64,000 bases of DNA from NCBI GenBank assembly GCA_958423465.1, contig CATZRD010000003.1:1-64000 (forward strand), given 5' to 3'. The stretch's first letter is position 1; the number at the start of each line of letters is the position of its first letter. The stretch comes from an uncultured Oscillospiraceae bacterium (GTDB lineage: Bacteria; Bacillota; Clostridia; Oscillospirales; Oscillospiraceae). The position numbers and the translations under genes were made by a program. Shown here one piece after another: positions 47,220 through 54,006 of the stretch. Under the pieces are notes generated by a model. It saw only the letters and a program-made list of their open reading frames with translations. It did not search any database and had not been told where the DNA came from.

Positions 47220-47253
47220 AAAAACGGCAACCCCTGGCGGGGTCACCGTTTTT
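47220..47253. terminator. Terminator of the structured RNA locus
   Basis: AAAAACGG..ACCCC-TGGC-GGGGT..CCGTTTTT with a two-base internal mismatch; symmetrical, so it can act on both strands. Confidence 0.82.
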
Positions 47254-47294
47254 CCGCAGTCATCGGTCAAAAAATTTTGCCCGAACTGCACGCT

Positions 47295-47327
47295 GAGCCT
47301 CTAAGCGGCAAAGCCGCCAAGAGGCTC
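47295..47327 (-). terminator. Hairpin just after tRNA-Tyr
   Basis: GAGCCTCTTGGCGGC-TTT-GCCGCTTAGAGGCTC on the minus strand, six bases beyond the tRNA-Tyr CCA. A U-rich run is found only ~25 bases later, so it is either a terminator or a processing hairpin. Confidence 0.55.
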
Positions 47328-47332
47328 ATGTG

Positions 47333-47417
47333 TGGTGGGAGCGGGTGGATTCGAACCACCGAAGTCACTGACAACAGATTTACAGTCTGCCCCCTTTGGC
47401 CACTCGGGAATTCCCCC
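47333..47417 (-). tRNA. tRNA-Tyr (GUA) with CCA encoded
   Basis: Long variable arm, anticodon GTA in CTGTAAATC, T-arm GGTGG-TTCGAAT-CCACC, then CGCTCCC-A-CCA. The 5' strand is GGGGGAA, which pairs with CGCTCCC only at the first five positions (one G-U); positions 6-67 and 7-66 are A-G and A-C. The usual partner of GGGGGAA would be TTCCCCC, so the 3' strand may have been exchanged. Confidence 0.85.
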
Positions 47418-47446
47418 ATATTCACCTGTGCGCTGAAGCGGAAGCT

Positions 47447-47522
47447 TGGAGCTGGTAGACGGACTCGAACCCCCGACCTGCTGATTACAAATCAGCTGCT
47501 CTACCAACTGAGCTATACCAGC
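47447..47522 (-). tRNA. tRNA-Thr (UGU) with CCA encoded
   Basis: GCTGGTA acceptor pairs perfectly with TACCAGC; D-arm TAGCTCAGTTGGTAGAGCA, anticodon loop TTTGTAA (UGU), T-arm GGGGG-TTCGAGT-CCGTC, discriminator T and encoded CCA. It is 29 bases upstream of tRNA-Tyr in the same transcript. Confidence 0.95.
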
Positions 47523-47600
47523 ACGATCAGCAGCGAAATGTATATTACCAGACTTTGTTCTGCTTGTCAACCACAAATTTGATTTTGGGAGGAATTTCTT

Positions 47601-47801
47601 TTGCGAGCTGTACACACACATCATGACGACCTCCAGCGCGTGGCTCCTCTGGGTTTCTGCACCCGCTGCGGCGGGGAGCTGTACCCCCGGCAGCCCCGCT
47701 GGCGGGTGGGCGGAGAGCTGCTGTGCCGGGGCTGCGCCGCCCAGTGGGCGCTGGAGGCGCTGGCCCCCTACCGGGCGGACGGAGAGGAGGCGAGGCCATG
47801 A
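47601..47801 (+). CDS. Small zinc-ribbon-like protein, 66 residues
   Basis: Starts at TTG 47601 with GGGAGGA eight bases upstream. The body has two CxxC pairs (FCTRCGGELYPRQPRWRVGG, ELLCRGCAAQWALEALAPYR), suggesting a single zinc-binding fold. It ends in an ATGA overlap with the next small gene, so translation is coupled. The three-gene set 47601-48323 has no recognised family apart from the sigma-like last gene. Function unknown. Confidence 0.6.
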   Translation: MRAVHTHHDDLQRVAPLGFCTRCGGELYPRQPRWRVGGELLCRGCAAQWALEALAPYRADGEEARP

Positions 47802-48028
47802 TCTTTCTGCGTATGGCCGCCAGCTACCGCCGCAGCGGGGACCTGCTGCGGCTGCGGCTTCTGGCTCTGCGGGAGGCGGAAAAGGACGCGTCAGGCCAGG
47901 AGCGGGAGCGGCTTTTGGCCCTCATCCGGGAGCTGGACGGCCGGTACCGGGACACCCTCGCCGCCGCCCGGTTCCTGGAACGCTGCTATGACAGGAGGTG
48001 CCGCGGCAATGGCGGGCGGACGGATTAG
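47798..48028 (+). CDS. Small basic helical protein, 76 residues
   Basis: ATG at 47798 overlaps the previous stop. The protein is arginine- and leucine-rich (MIFLRMAASYRRSGDLLRLR, QERERLLALIRELDGRYRDT) and probably two long helices. It overlaps the start of the sigma-like gene by 20 bases in another frame. No family recognised. Confidence 0.55.
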   Translation: MIFLRMAASYRRSGDLLRLRLLALREAEKDASGQERERLLALIRELDGRYRDTLAAARFLERCYDRRCRGNGGRTD

Positions 48029-48323
48029 GCTGACCTCTGCCGACAGCTTTGTCGGCGCCTACGGCGAGTTCCGCCGCTGGCAGGAGGACGAGGCGGGGTC
48101 CTCCGAACAGTCCGAACAGATGGAGCGCCTGCGGCGGAATCTGCGTCTGGCGCGGCAGAGCGAGCTGACGGACCGGCAGCAGGAGATGCTGCGCCTGCGC
48201 TACGAGGAAAACCTCTCCGTCAGCGCCATCGCCCGGCAGCTCCACGTCAATAAATCCACCGTCTCCCGCACGGTGAATCGGGGTCAAAAACGGCTGAGGA
48301 AATACTTGCAATATTCCCTATAA
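48009..48323 (+). CDS. Sigma-70 region 4-like DNA-binding protein, 104 residues
   Basis: The C-terminal half is a clear sigma region 4 / LuxR-like helix-turn-helix: LTDRQQEMLRLRYEENLSVS then AIARQLHVNKSTVSRTVNRG and QKRLRKYLQYSL. No region 2 (core-binding, -10 recognition) is present, so it is not a full sigma factor. It may be a phage-type late activator or an accessory of a split sigma. AGGAGGTG precedes ATG 48009. It ends the tightly overlapping trio beginning at 47601. Confidence 0.7.
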   Translation: MAGGRIRLTSADSFVGAYGEFRRWQEDEAGSSEQSEQMERLRRNLRLARQSELTDRQQEMLRLRYEENLSVSAIARQLHVNKSTVSRTVNRGQKRLRKYLQYSL

Positions 48324-48395
48324 TCTGCTACACTTTCTGGCGCGGGGGAAACGCCTCCCCCTTCCCCGGACAGGGAACAGAAAGGAGCCTATCTT

Positions 48396-49286
48396 ATGCT
48401 GCACCAGACCATGCGAAGCGGATGGGGCCGTCTGGCCTTCGGCATCGCGGGCGCTTTTATCTACGCGCTGGGCGTGGATCTGTTCATCGTTCCCATGGGC
48501 CTGTACAGCGGCGGCCTGGTGGGCATCAGCCAGCTCATCCGGTCTCTGGCACTGATGGCCCTGAACCGGCAGAGCCTGGGCTTTGATTTCGCCGGCATCC
48601 TGTACTACGCCCTGAACATCCCCCTGCTGCTGATCTCCTACCGCTCCCTGGGAAAGGTCTTTCTGCGCAATACCATTATCTGCGCCACCGCCTGTTCCCT
48701 GTTCCTCAGCCTGATCCCCATTCCCGCCGTGCCTCTGGTGGACAACACCCTCACCAGCTGTCTGGTGGGCGGCGTCATCAGCGGTCTGGGCAGCGGCCTG
48801 GCGCTCACCTGCGGCTGCTGTCTGGGCGGGACCGACATCCTGGCCCTGCACCTCTCCAAGCGAGGCAGCCGAATCACCGTGGGACAGATGAACCTGGCCA
48901 TCAACGTGGTGCTGTTCTCCCTGTGCGGCCTGCTCTTCAGCGTGGAGACCATGATCTACTCCATCCTCAACTCCGTGTTCCTGAACCTGGCCGTGGACCG
49001 GGCCCACCAGCAGAGCGTCACCGTCCAGATGCTGATCTTCATCAAGGCGGACAGCCCCCAGCTGGATCAGTTCATCATGAACCACCTCCACCGGGGCATC
49101 ACCCGCTGGGAGGGCAAGGGCGCCTTCACCGGCGAGGCCACCCATATCCTCTGCGTCTGCCTGAGCAAATACGAGATCGACGATCTCCGCGCGGAGCTGC
49201 GGAAGGTGGACCCTCACGCCTTCTTCATCATTCAGGAGGGCGTCCATGTGAGCAGCAACTTCGAGCGGCGGCTGACCCAGTCCTGA
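48396..49286 (+). CDS. YitT family membrane protein
   Basis: A 296-residue protein with five or six N-terminal transmembrane helices (GIAGAFIYALGVDLFIVPMG, GISQLIRSL, GILYYALNIPLLLISY) and a C-terminal cytoplasmic DUF2179 domain (AFTGEATHILCVCLSKYEID then LRKVDPHAFFIIQEGVHVSS). The conserved GLYSGGLVGISQ and CGCCLGGTDILALHLSKRG fit the family. Function is unsettled. It is followed by a terminator at 49373. Confidence 0.88.
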   Translation: MLHQTMRSGWGRLAFGIAGAFIYALGVDLFIVPMGLYSGGLVGISQLIRSLALMALNRQSLGFDFAGILYYALNIPLLLISYRSLGKVFLRNTIICATACSLFLSLIPIPAVPLVDNTLTSCLVGGVISGLGSGLALTCGCCLGGTDILALHLSKRGSRITVGQMNLAINVVLFSLCGLLFSVETMIYSILNSVFLNLAVDRAHQQSVTVQMLIFIKADSPQLDQFIMNHLHRGITRWEGKGAFTGEATHILCVCLSKYEIDDLRAELRKVDPHAFFIIQEGVHVSSNFERRLTQS

Positions 49287-49372
49287 TTCTTCAAAGAAGT
49301 GCAAGGCCGCTTTTTTTGAGATCCCTCCGTTTCGCGCCCCGCCCTCCGCGAGGTCTTTTCTTCCCGGCGTCC

Positions 49373-49413
49373 ATACCGGCTCGTCTCTGTTTGGGACGGG
49401 CCGGTATATTTTT
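49373..49413 (+). terminator. Terminator after YitT gene
   Basis: ATACCGGC.CGTC paired with GACG.GCCGGTAT across a ~10-base loop, followed by ATTTTT. The rest of the 49,287-49,536 gap has one palindrome, annotated next. Confidence 0.75.
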
Positions 49414-49466
49414 CCCCTCCGGCGACTACACTGAAAGCAGAATATTTTTCCGCGGCACAGTCCATT

Positions 49467-49499
49467 GTCCGGATTTCCGGACTGTCGCTCTGCTATGCT
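49467..49499 (+). promoter_or_regulatory. Palindrome and -10 before the small membrane protein
   Basis: A perfect GTCCGGA-TT-TCCGGAC palindrome (49467-49482) lies 11 bases before TATGCT (49494-49499). No good -35 is evident. The palindrome could be an operator covering the spacer. Confidence 0.4.
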
Positions 49500-49536
49500 G
49501 TTTCCAGAACAGAAAAAACGCAAGGAGGGACCTCTG

Positions 49537-49833
49537 ATGTATCCTGCCGTTCCCGCTGACAGCGCCCGTGTCATCGATCTGACCCCCTATCTCCGCCGCC
49601 GGGCCCGGGAGGCCCGCCGCCTCCGCTTCCTGGCCCGGACCGCCCTGGGGGCGCAGTACGCCGCCGCCGGCGTGCTGGCGCTCTACGGTCTGCTGCGGCT
49701 GCTGCTGTGTCCCCAGACGGCCCTGGGCTGCTATGCCGGGCCGTTGGCGCTGCTGTGGCCCCTGGCCTGGCTGCTGCTGCTGGTCAGCTTCACCGCCGAC
49801 GCCTGGCTCTGCCGCCGGGAACAGACGCCATAA
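49537..49833 (+). CDS. Small membrane protein, 98 residues
   Basis: ATG at 49537 with AGGAGGG upstream. The N-terminus is basic and cytoplasmic (LRRRAREARRLRFLARTALG), followed by two hydrophobic helices (AAGVLALYGLLRLLL and PLALLWPLAWLLLLVSFTAD). No family recognised. Monocistronic. Confidence 0.6.
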   Translation: MYPAVPADSARVIDLTPYLRRRAREARRLRFLARTALGAQYAAAGVLALYGLLRLLLCPQTALGCYAGPLALLWPLAWLLLLVSFTADAWLCRREQTP

Positions 49834-49900
49834 GCGGCCAGAGGCCGCTTTCCCGGCCCCCGTCGGGAAGGCAGCGGGAATTTTTGAGCTGTCACAGGCA

Positions 49901-49929
49901 TTGACTTTTCCCCGCAATTGGGGGATAAT
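49901..49929 (+). promoter_or_regulatory. Sigma-A promoter for the zinc-ribbon gene
   Basis: TTGACT (49901-49906), 17 bases, GATAAT (49924-49929). Confidence 0.75.
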
Positions 49930-49959
49930 GCAAGTATCATATCACAAGGAGGGTCTCAT

Positions 49960-50169
49960 ATGTCTTCTTTCAAGGGCTGTCAGGAAGGAAAAGCCACACC
50001 GAAGCTGATGGAGGTCAAGTGCCCCAACTGTGGCGAGCTGGTGGAGGTGTTCGTCAAGCTGGGCGGCATCGCCGGCGAGACCGACACGCTGACCACCAGC
50101 GAGACCTGCCCCGGCTGCGGCCATGTTCTGGAGGCCGGTACGCCGGCGGGCCAGTATCAGCAGGGCTGA
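49960..50169 (+). CDS. Zinc-ribbon protein, 69 residues
   Basis: Two CxxC pairs (VKCPNCGELVEVFVKLGG and SETCPGCGHVLEAGT) define a compact zinc ribbon. AAGGAGGG precedes the ATG at 49960. A strong promoter suggests steady expression of this tiny protein. Related ribbons appear as stand-alone proteins in Clostridia with unknown partners. Confidence 0.7.
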   Translation: MSSFKGCQEGKATPKLMEVKCPNCGELVEVFVKLGGIAGETDTLTTSETCPGCGHVLEAGTPAGQYQQG

Positions 50170-50180
50170 CAAACGCGAAA

Positions 50181-50220
50181 GCAGAGGGACCCCCGGGCTT
50201 GCCGCCCGGGGGTCCCTGCG
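50181..50220. terminator. GC-rich hairpin between convergent genes
   Basis: GCAGAGGGACCCCCGGGC pairs with GCCCGGGGGTCCCTGC around a short loop. There is little U on the plus side; the minus side reads TTTCGCGTTTG, so it better suits the minus-strand gene. Confidence 0.6.
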
Positions 50221-50224
50221 TCTC

Positions 50225-51229
50225 TCAGTCGAACTCCATATTGGCAAAGATGCGCTCCATCCGCTGGTCAGGAAATCGCTGGTCCACGAACTCCCAGAAG
50301 GCGTTGGGCGCCTCGGCGCCCTTCACCCGCTGGGACCAGCGGCCCACCGCCACGCAGGTGACCAGGGCGTTGACGATGAGAAAGATGGTGCAGGCCCAGG
50401 TGAGGATCTTCCCCGCCCGGTTGGGGATCTTCAGGATCCACTTGGCCATGCGGGGGTAGAGGTCCTTGATCCACAGCACCCCCAGGATCCCCCAGAAGAT
50501 GGAGTACAGCAGGCAGATGCGGCCGTTGAGGTTCAGGGGCATCCCACTGTAGTCCCAGGACCGGGAGCCAAGCACCAGCTCCTGGCCCCAGGAGCAGACG
50601 TACTCCAGCACGCTGCCCACAGCCATCCCCACCAGGAAGGAGAGCCAGCCGCCCCGGTTCCGGTAGCGGTACAGGGCCAGGCTCATGAGCACCGCCCCCG
50701 CGCCGTAGAGCAGGTTAAAGGGCCCGTAGACCAGGCCGGACCGGCTCTCCAGATAGCCGTTCCTGGCCAGGCACCAGAGAAGCTCCACCACCACTCCGGC
50801 GAAGCTGCCCACAAAGCAGATCAGCATCAGCTTATAGCCGTTGATGCCCCGGGCGAAGTGCCCGCTCTCCTTCTCCTCCAGGTCGATGGCGGCGTTGGCG
50901 GGGGGATTGGGCAGATACCACTTCCGGTCCCGGCTCTTATGGGTGTCATGGCGGCGGGCGTTCAGCTCGTCGGTCAGCTCCATGGTCTCCCGCAGGGCCC
51001 GGCTCAGGCTGGCGGAGGCCCGGCGCAGGGTCTCCAGCTCGCCGCTGACCTCCGCCTCCAGGGCCTCGTCGGCCTTTCCGCTCTCCGACTCCAGGGCCAG
51101 GGCCTGATAGCAGGGCTCCATGTCCGCCCGGACGGCCGCCGCCGCGGTCAGGGCGTCCTCCCCCGCTTTCTCCAGAGGGGCCGCCCGGTACGCCGGGACC
51201 TGTCCCCGGCTCGTATCCATCTCTGTCAT
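50225..51229 (-). CDS. CmpB-type putative ABC permease membrane protein
   Basis: A 334-residue protein with a soluble, helical N-terminal ~125 residues and then six predicted helices. The membrane half resembles the ABC_trans_CmpB (DUF1113-like) group: CFVGSFAGVVVELLWCL, SGLVYGPFNLLYGAGAVLMS, GMAVGSVLEYVCSWGQELVL and DYSGMPLNLNGRICLLYSIF. Despite the family name no ABC function is shown for it. The long N-terminal extension is unusual. ATG 51229 has AAAGGAG upstream and the promoter is at 51270-51298. Confidence 0.8.
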   Translation of the reverse strand: MTEMDTSRGQVPAYRAAPLEKAGEDALTAAAAVRADMEPCYQALALESESGKADEALEAEVSGELETLRRASASLSRALRETMELTDELNARRHDTHKSRDRKWYLPNPPANAAIDLEEKESGHFARGINGYKLMLICFVGSFAGVVVELLWCLARNGYLESRSGLVYGPFNLLYGAGAVLMSLALYRYRNRGGWLSFLVGMAVGSVLEYVCSWGQELVLGSRSWDYSGMPLNLNGRICLLYSIFWGILGVLWIKDLYPRMAKWILKIPNRAGKILTWACTIFLIVNALVTCVAVGRWSQRVKGAEAPNAFWEFVDQRFPDQRMERIFANMEFD

Positions 51230-51269
51230 AATCGCTCCTTTCCATGGTAAGCATGATCGTACAGAGCGT

Positions 51270-51298
51270 ATTGTACCTGAAATTCTCAGAAAAAGCAA
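51270..51298 (-). promoter_or_regulatory. Sigma-A promoter for the CmpB-type gene
   Basis: Minus-strand TTGCTT (51293-51298), 17 bases, TACAAT (51270-51275). It overlaps the tail of the preceding terminator. Confidence 0.7.
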
Positions 51299-51330
51299 GC
51301 GGCGGGAGGCCGAGGCCTCCCGCCGCCTGT
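51299..51330 (-). terminator. Terminator of the metK transcript
   Basis: GGCGGCGGGAGGCC-TC-GGCCTCCCGCCGC on the minus strand followed by TTGCTTTTTC. It now lies beyond the duplicated metK end rather than directly after metK. Confidence 0.85.
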
Positions 51331-51351
51331 TTTCCGTTGTCCGCCGGGCAG

Positions 51352-51422
51352 CTTACTGCGCCGCTTTCAGCAGGGCGTCGGTCATATCCGTCCGCTCCCA
51401 AGGCAGGTCCAGCTCCGGACGA
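51352..51422 (-). repeat. Duplicated 3' end of metK (detached copy)
   Basis: Seventy-one bases matching the last 71 bases of metK (51561-51631) with four mismatches. It still reads as a MetK C-terminus (PELDLPWERTDMTDALLKAA, then Q and TAA). It has no start and is separated from metK by 138 bases of palindromic DNA, then followed by what looks like the original metK terminator. Confidence 0.92.
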
Positions 51423-51560
51423 TCCCCACAAAATGTTCCATTTTGCGGGGGCCCCGCTGATCGATCATCCTCGGGCGAAATGAATTCGCCCTGCGGCAAG
51501 GTTTTGCTCCGCAAAACGCTTGGACGCGCCTTTCGGCGCGGTTTCGGCCGTCCAGGGGGG
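51423..51560. mobile_element. Palindromic mosaic element between the two metK ends
   Basis: A 138-base non-coding block made of consecutive hairpins: CCC.CAAAAT-GTTCC-ATTTTG.GGG, GGGCGAA-ATGAA-TTCGCCC, GTTTTGC-TCC-GCAAAAC, and GGAC.GCGCC-TTTC-GGCGCG...GTCC. The 18-mer around CTTGGAC..GCCTTTCG (51518-51535) matches 47186-47203 of the tRNA-Tyr locus at 16 of 18 bases. No gene or transposase. A non-autonomous mobile or remnant element is the simplest reading. Confidence 0.55.
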
Positions 51561-51561
51561 C

Positions 51562-52746
51562 TTACAGCGCCGCTTTCAGCAGAGCCTCGGTCATATCCGT
51601 CCGCTCCCAGGGCAGGTCCAGCTCCGGACGACCGAAGTGGCCGTAGGCCGCCAGCTGCCGGTAGATGGGACGCCGCAGGTCCAGACGGTTGATGATGGCC
51701 GTGGGCCGCAGGTCGAAGACCTTCTCCACCCTGGCCTCCAGCTCGCTGTCGGACACCCTGCCGGTACCGAAGGTGTCCACCCGGACGGACACCGGCCGGG
51801 CCACGCCGATGGCGTAGGCCAGCTGGACCTGGCACCGGTCCGCCAGGCCCGCGGCCACCACGTTCTTGGCCACCCAGCGGGCGGCGTAGGCGGCGGAGCG
51901 GTCCACCTTGGTGGGGTCCTTGCCGGAGAAGGCGCCGCCGCCGTGGGGAGCGGACCCGCCGTAGGTGTCCACGATGATCTTCCGGCCGGTGAGGCCGCTG
52001 TCCCCCTGGGGCCCGCCGATGACGAACCGGCCGGTGGGGTTGACGTAGATCCTGGTGTTCTCGTCCAGCAGTCCAGCGGGGATGGTGGGCCGGATGACCA
52101 GACGGATCATGTCCTCCCGGATCCGCTCCAGGCTGACCTCGGGGCCGTGCTGGGTGGAGAGGACCACCGTGTCCACCCGGACGGGCCGGCCCTCCTCGTC
52201 GTACTCCACGGTGACCTGGCTCTTGCCGTCAGGCCGCAGGTAGTCCACCAGGCCCTCCTTCCGCACGGCGGCCAGCCGCTGGGCCAGCTTATGGGCCAGG
52301 GAGATGGGCAGGGGCATCAGCTCCTCCGTCTCCCGGCAGGCGTAGCCGAACATCATGCCCTGATCCCCGGCGCCGTTGTCCAGCCCGTCAGGAAGCGCCC
52401 CGGCCTTGGCCTCCAGAGACCTGTCCACCCCCAGGGCAATGTCGGCGGACTGCTCGTCGATGTTGCTGATGACCCCGCAGGTGTCGCAGTCAAAGCCGAA
52501 CTTGGCCCGGTCGTAGCCGATGTCCCGGATGACCTCCCGAGCAATTCGGGGGATGTCCACATAGCAGGAGGTGGTGATCTCCCCCATGATGTGGACCAGT
52601 CCCGTGGACACGGTGGTCTCGCAGGCCACCCGGGCGGCGGGGTCCTGGGCGATGATGGCGTCCAGCACCGCGTCGGAGATCTGGTCGCAGATCTTGTCAG
52701 GATGTCCCTCGGTAACGGATTCGGATGTAAAAATACGATGTGCCAT
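51562..52746 (-). CDS. metK: S-adenosylmethionine synthetase MetK
   Basis: A 394-residue enzyme making SAM from methionine and ATP. It begins MAHRIFTSESVTEGHPDKIC; the ATP hexapeptide GAGDQGMMFGYA and the P-loop-like GGGAFSGKDPTKVDRSAAYA are intact, as is the C-terminus (LDLPWERTDMTEALLKAAL). The ATG at 52746 was chosen because it gives the conserved N-terminus. Expression is under the SAM-I riboswitch. The last 71 bases are repeated at 51352-51422, so this 3' end may have been replaced during an insertion. Confidence 0.96.
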   Translation of the reverse strand: MAHRIFTSESVTEGHPDKICDQISDAVLDAIIAQDPAARVACETTVSTGLVHIMGEITTSCYVDIPRIAREVIRDIGYDRAKFGFDCDTCGVISNIDEQSADIALGVDRSLEAKAGALPDGLDNGAGDQGMMFGYACRETEELMPLPISLAHKLAQRLAAVRKEGLVDYLRPDGKSQVTVEYDEEGRPVRVDTVVLSTQHGPEVSLERIREDMIRLVIRPTIPAGLLDENTRIYVNPTGRFVIGGPQGDSGLTGRKIIVDTYGGSAPHGGGAFSGKDPTKVDRSAAYAARWVAKNVVAAGLADRCQVQLAYAIGVARPVSVRVDTFGTGRVSDSELEARVEKVFDLRPTAIINRLDLRRPIYRQLAAYGHFGRPELDLPWERTDMTEALLKAAL

Positions 52747-52796
52747 GTGTGTGCCTCTCTTTCTTATGTACCGTGATGTTTGCCGCAAAACGAAGA

Positions 52797-52821
52797 AAAC
52801 ACGCCGGGCAGGCGTGTTTTG
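52797..52821 (-). terminator. Riboswitch-controlled terminator of metK
   Basis: AAAACACGCC-TGCC-CGGCGTGTTTT on the minus strand, ending in T-rich sequence between the SAM-I aptamer and metK. Confidence 0.88.
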
Positions 52822-52825
52822 GAAG

Positions 52826-52931
52826 CTAGTCGTTCCTCATCTTGCGCTGACCGCCGGAATTGGCACCTTGCCCCGGGGGGCAGGTTGCCGTGGCTTCATC
52901 GGGCCGTTCCCTCCGCCACTCTTGATAAGGT
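52826..52931 (-). promoter_or_regulatory. SAM-I (S-box) riboswitch
   Basis: The minus strand carries the S-box landmarks in order: CTTATCAAGAGTGGCGGAGG, GGCCCGATGAAGCC.CGGCAACC, AAGGTGCCAATTCC and, at the end, AAGATGAGGAACG. SAM binding would favour the terminator at 52797-52821 and shut metK off. Confidence 0.95.
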
Positions 52932-52963
52932 ATGAAATTGTGGGATCTTACGATCCATGGGTC

Positions 52964-52992
52964 ATTATATAGGCAGAAGGCCCCCTTGTCAA
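52964..52992 (-). promoter_or_regulatory. Sigma-A promoter for metK
   Basis: Consensus TTGACA (52987-52992), 17 bases, TATAAT (52964-52969), on the minus strand. Confidence 0.88.
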
Positions 52993-53098
52993 CACCATTT
53001 CGCCGGAAATGCCCCCGTTTTTGCACATTCCGGGGAAATTGTCCAAAAGCCACTCCCGCCCTCCGGGGACGGTGCGGGAAATCGGGCGGTTTTCGCCG

Positions 53099-53127
53099 TT
53101 GTCAAACGGGAGCCGGTGTGATAGAAT
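53099..53127 (+). promoter_or_regulatory. Sigma-A promoter for the radical SAM-mutY-tdk genes
   Basis: TTGTCA (53099-53104), 17 bases, TAGAAT (53122-53127). Confidence 0.7.
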
Positions 53128-53157
53128 AGGGCGAAAGTAACCTACGGGAGAGACGCT

Positions 53158-53997
53158 ATGCTGAAGCGGGCCTATGTGGAGATCACCAATATCTGCAACC
53201 TCTCCTGCGCCTTCTGCCCCGGCACCCGCCGGGAGAGCCGGGCCATGACGCCGGAGGAGTTTTCCCAAATCGCCGGCAGGCTTCGGGGTCATGTGGGCTA
53301 TCTCTACCTCCACGTCATGGGGGAGCCCCTGCTCCATCCCCGGCTGGAGGAGATCCTGGCCATCGCCGGGGACCTGGGCTTCCGGGTGTGCGTCACCACC
53401 AACGGGACGCTGCTGGGCCGCCGGGGGGACGCTCTGCTGGCCGCCCCCGCCCTCCACAAGGTCAGCGTCTCCCTCCACAGCATGGAGGGCAACGGAGTGG
53501 GGGAGCTGCGGGACTATCTGGACGCCTGCTGGGACTTTGCCCGGCGGGCGGCGGAGAAGGGCGTGATCTGCGCCCTGCGGCTGTGGAACCTGGGCGGCGC
53601 GGACCGGCGCAACGGAGAGATCCTGGACTTTCTGGCGGACAGGCTGGGGACCTTCCCTCTGGACCTGCCCCAGCCCCGGCCCGGGAGCTGGCGGCTGGGG
53701 GAGCGGCTCTATCTGGAGCAGGCGGAGAAGTTCGACTGGCCGGACCTGAGCGCCCCGGAGACCGGTACGGGCTTCTGCCTGGGGCTGCGGGAGCAGCTGG
53801 CGGTGCTCTCCGACGGGACTGTGGTCCCCTGCTGTCTGGACCACGAGGGGGACATCCCTCTGGGGAACCTGCTGGAGCGGGACCTGGAGGACATCCTCCG
53901 CGGTCCCCGGGCCAGGGCGCTGTACGACGGGTTCTCCCGGCGCAGGCCCAGCGAGGCGCTGTGCCGCCGGTGCGGCTACGCGAGACGGTTCGGATAG
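53158..53997 (+). CDS. Radical SAM/SPASM domain protein
   Basis: A 279-residue radical SAM protein. The SAM cluster motif is CNLSCAFCPGTRRESRAM at residue ~13, and a C-terminal SPASM-like cysteine group follows (DGTVVPCCLDHEGDIPLGNL and SEALCRRCGYARR), which probably holds a further iron-sulfur cluster. Central blocks MGEPLLHPRLEEIL and VTTNGTLL are usual. No peptide substrate or modification partner lies nearby; the next genes are mutY and tdk, suggesting a nucleic-acid or housekeeping context only by position. Confidence 0.85.
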   Translation: MLKRAYVEITNICNLSCAFCPGTRRESRAMTPEEFSQIAGRLRGHVGYLYLHVMGEPLLHPRLEEILAIAGDLGFRVCVTTNGTLLGRRGDALLAAPALHKVSVSLHSMEGNGVGELRDYLDACWDFARRAAEKGVICALRLWNLGGADRRNGEILDFLADRLGTFPLDLPQPRPGSWRLGERLYLEQAEKFDWPDLSAPETGTGFCLGLREQLAVLSDGTVVPCCLDHEGDIPLGNLLERDLEDILRGPRARALYDGFSRRRPSEALCRRCGYARRFG

Positions 53998-54006
53998 GAG
54001 GAGGCA

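Larger units (their letters stand above)
47088..47253 (+). ncRNA. Predicted structured small RNA (~165 nt)
   Basis: Bounded by the promoter at 47053-47081 and the terminator at 47220-47253. It contains GCGGGTGGATTCG (47124-47136) pairing with CGAATCCCCCCGC (47202-47214) with one mismatch, enclosing two further hairpins: GCTTTTC/GGAAAAGC-type at 47136-47153 and GGCCGG...CCGGCC around CAAACAGTCC-ACC-GGACTGTTTG (47164-47186). The 5' part (47116-47136) is the exact antisense of the tRNA-Tyr 3' end. A 34-codon ATG frame at 47115 lacks a ribosome site. RNA is inferred, not shown. Confidence 0.55.

Noticed and set aside
51352..51422. A second metK gene or pseudogene
   Set aside because: Only 71 bases match; there is no further upstream homology, so it is a duplicated end rather than a gene.
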